64,000 bases of DNA from CAXBGS01 sp963975425 (GTDB taxonomy: Bacteria > Planctomycetota > Planctomycetia > Pirellulales > Pirellulaceae): positions 124,001-188,000 of the forward strand of contig CAXBGS010000001.1 in NCBI GenBank assembly GCA_963975425.1. Direction: 5' to 3'. Position 1 is the stretch's first letter. Each line of letters starts with the position of its first letter. Both the position numbers and the translations under genes were made by a program. This document shows, piece by piece, positions 63,429-64,000 of the stretch. The notes below the pieces were generated by a model that had not been told where the DNA came from, did not search any database, and saw only the letters and a list, made by a program, of their open reading frames with translations.

Positions 63429-64000
63429 TCACGTTTTGACGCTGTGCATTTCGCACTTCCGGCTCGACTCCGGCGAGCGGATGCCCGTCGTTCGGTGCCA
63501 CGTCGCAGCCGAACCGCAGGACGACAGGCCGCGGGCGGCGTCGTTTGCGACGACGCGGAGCGGTCGACGAAGTCGAGCGATTGTTTTTTGAAGGTTGAGC
63601 GTCGTGGGGCATTGGGGGCGGTCGGAATGAAGTGTAATGGCGAGGGTTCGTGGATAGGGGACTGAGGAGGAAATGAAGTCGATGACAGACGGGATGGATG
63701 GAAGGCGGTGAGACGTTGGCGAAGCGAGAGTGAGAAGGTGAGTGGATAGTAAGACGAATGGTTGGGCAGGAAACGGGTCGTACAGCTTGCTTGTCGGCGC
63801 GGAGAGGGGACCTGTTGGTCCGACTGGTGCTGATTGTTCAAAGAATGTGTAGAGCGTGGTTGCTCCAACGACGGTCAATGCAACGATCAGCAACGAACTG
63901 AGAAACATCGGAAGGAACAGGCTTCGGCTGATGGATTCCGTCGACTCCCGCAGCTCGTTCGACAGAACTGAACTCAGGTCATCGGCTGCCCAATTCCCTC
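63429..64000 (-). CDS. partial membrane-protein frame at the right edge, C-terminus doubtful
   Basis: Frame open from the right edge (63998) to 63429 on the minus strand; the start is outside. The first visible part (NWAADDLSSVLSNELREST...) leads to one strong hydrophobic helix (FLSSLLIVALTVVGATTLYTFF) and a Pro-rich segment, which looks like a real single-pass protein. From about 63790 downward the translation becomes Ser, Pro and Arg-rich in a stretch with strong purine bias on the plus strand, and probably is read-through into a non-coding repeat. No family is recognised. Confidence 0.45.
   Translation of the reverse strand, partial: GNWAADDLSSVLSNELRESTESISRSLFLPMFLSSLLIVALTVVGATTLYTFFEQSAPVGPTGPLSAPTSKLYDPFPAQPFVLLSTHLLTLASPTSHRLPSIPSVIDFISSSVPYPRTLAITLHSDRPQCPTTLNLQKTIARLRRPLRVVANDAARGLSSCGSAATWHRTTGIRSPESSRKCEMHSVKT
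63590..63780 (+). other. purine-biased low-complexity tract
   Basis: The plus strand is dominated by G and A (many gga, gag, gaa and gtgag phrases) for about 190 bases, with few pyrimidine runs. It lies inside the C-terminal half of the doubtful right-edge frame. It could be an interspersed repeat or a structured RNA; nothing in it is recognised. Confidence 0.5.

Larger units (their letters stand above)
61371..64000. mobile_element. large-serine-recombinase element, right end outside window
   Basis: The element is taken to start at about 61371, where the sulfatase frame breaks, and to continue past 64000. It holds a large serine recombinase, a tRNA-like 3' end at its left margin, a short AT-rich spacer, and a partial membrane-protein frame at the right edge. 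Neither a second attachment site nor other mobility genes are visible, so its full size and type (island, conjugative element or prophage) are unknown. Confidence 0.7.

Overview
The window looks like chromosomal DNA of a marine planctomycete close to Rhodopirellula (Pirellulaceae). The evidence is the gene content: many secreted sulfatases, a PVC-type dehydrogenase with a CxxCH heme domain, a YTV-repeat cell-envelope protein, an LEPR-like N-terminal motif (EALEARRVL) on a giant beta-helix protein with dockerin-like ends, a PEP-CTERM protein, and single genes scattered on both strands with few operons. The species cannot be fixed from the sequence alone.

Layout. 1-8046 (+): a phosphate-selective porin entering from the left edge, a small Cys-rich secreted protein closed by a strong terminator, a secreted esterase, and a 1514-residue fusion of sulfatase, dehydrogenase, HEAT and cytochrome c. 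8055-13598 (-): a CDF cation exporter, a secretin, a GspF-like inner-membrane protein and a small unknown. 13786-18131: a soluble histidine kinase (+), then FKBP isomerase, Ser/Thr kinase, ribosomal protein L21 and an enoyl-CoA hydratase family protein (all -). 18238-21071: the YTV-repeat gene with its own terminator and a candidate promoter. 21072-22434 is gene-poor with a short tandem repeat. 22435-26143: a PAS-GAF-REC regulator faces a glyA/response-regulator operon across a 3 x 32 bp repeat. 26500-32660: a large zinc metalloprotease and a divergent pair of sulfatases. 32878-41528 (-): a PEP-CTERM protein, a 1850-residue seven-module beta-helix protein, and an overlapping trio of anti-sigma factor, ECF sigma factor and a DUF4864-like membrane protein. 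41664-50148: a CaCA-type antiporter, two uncharacterised envelope proteins, an FHA-GAF-cyclase, a coiled-coil membrane protein and a BaiN/HI0933-type flavoprotein. 50444-61199: desaturase, TreZ, secreted EEP phosphatase/nuclease, GT4 glycosyltransferase, HSL-family esterase, an ABC exporter fused to DUF1854, and a Tat-exported TIM-barrel protein. 61240-64000: a sulfatase gene cut off after its first 44 codons, followed by a mobile element with a large serine recombinase. The last codons of the recombinase run antisense through a tRNA-like 3' end.

Common threads are sulfated-polysaccharide breakdown (three intact sulfatases plus one broken copy), building of a protein-rich envelope (YTV, beta-helix/dockerin, PEP-CTERM, secretin, porin) and signalling (histidine kinase, two REC proteins, Ser/Thr kinase, ECF sigma/anti-sigma, cyclase). 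No single new multi-gene defence or biosynthetic system is evident. The most unusual items are the sulfatase-dehydrogenase-cytochrome fusion, the two-block charge-asymmetric YTV protein, the cyclase with both usual substrate-specifying residues changed, and the recombinase gene that overlaps its likely attachment site. All family assignments are by eye from motifs; no database search was run.
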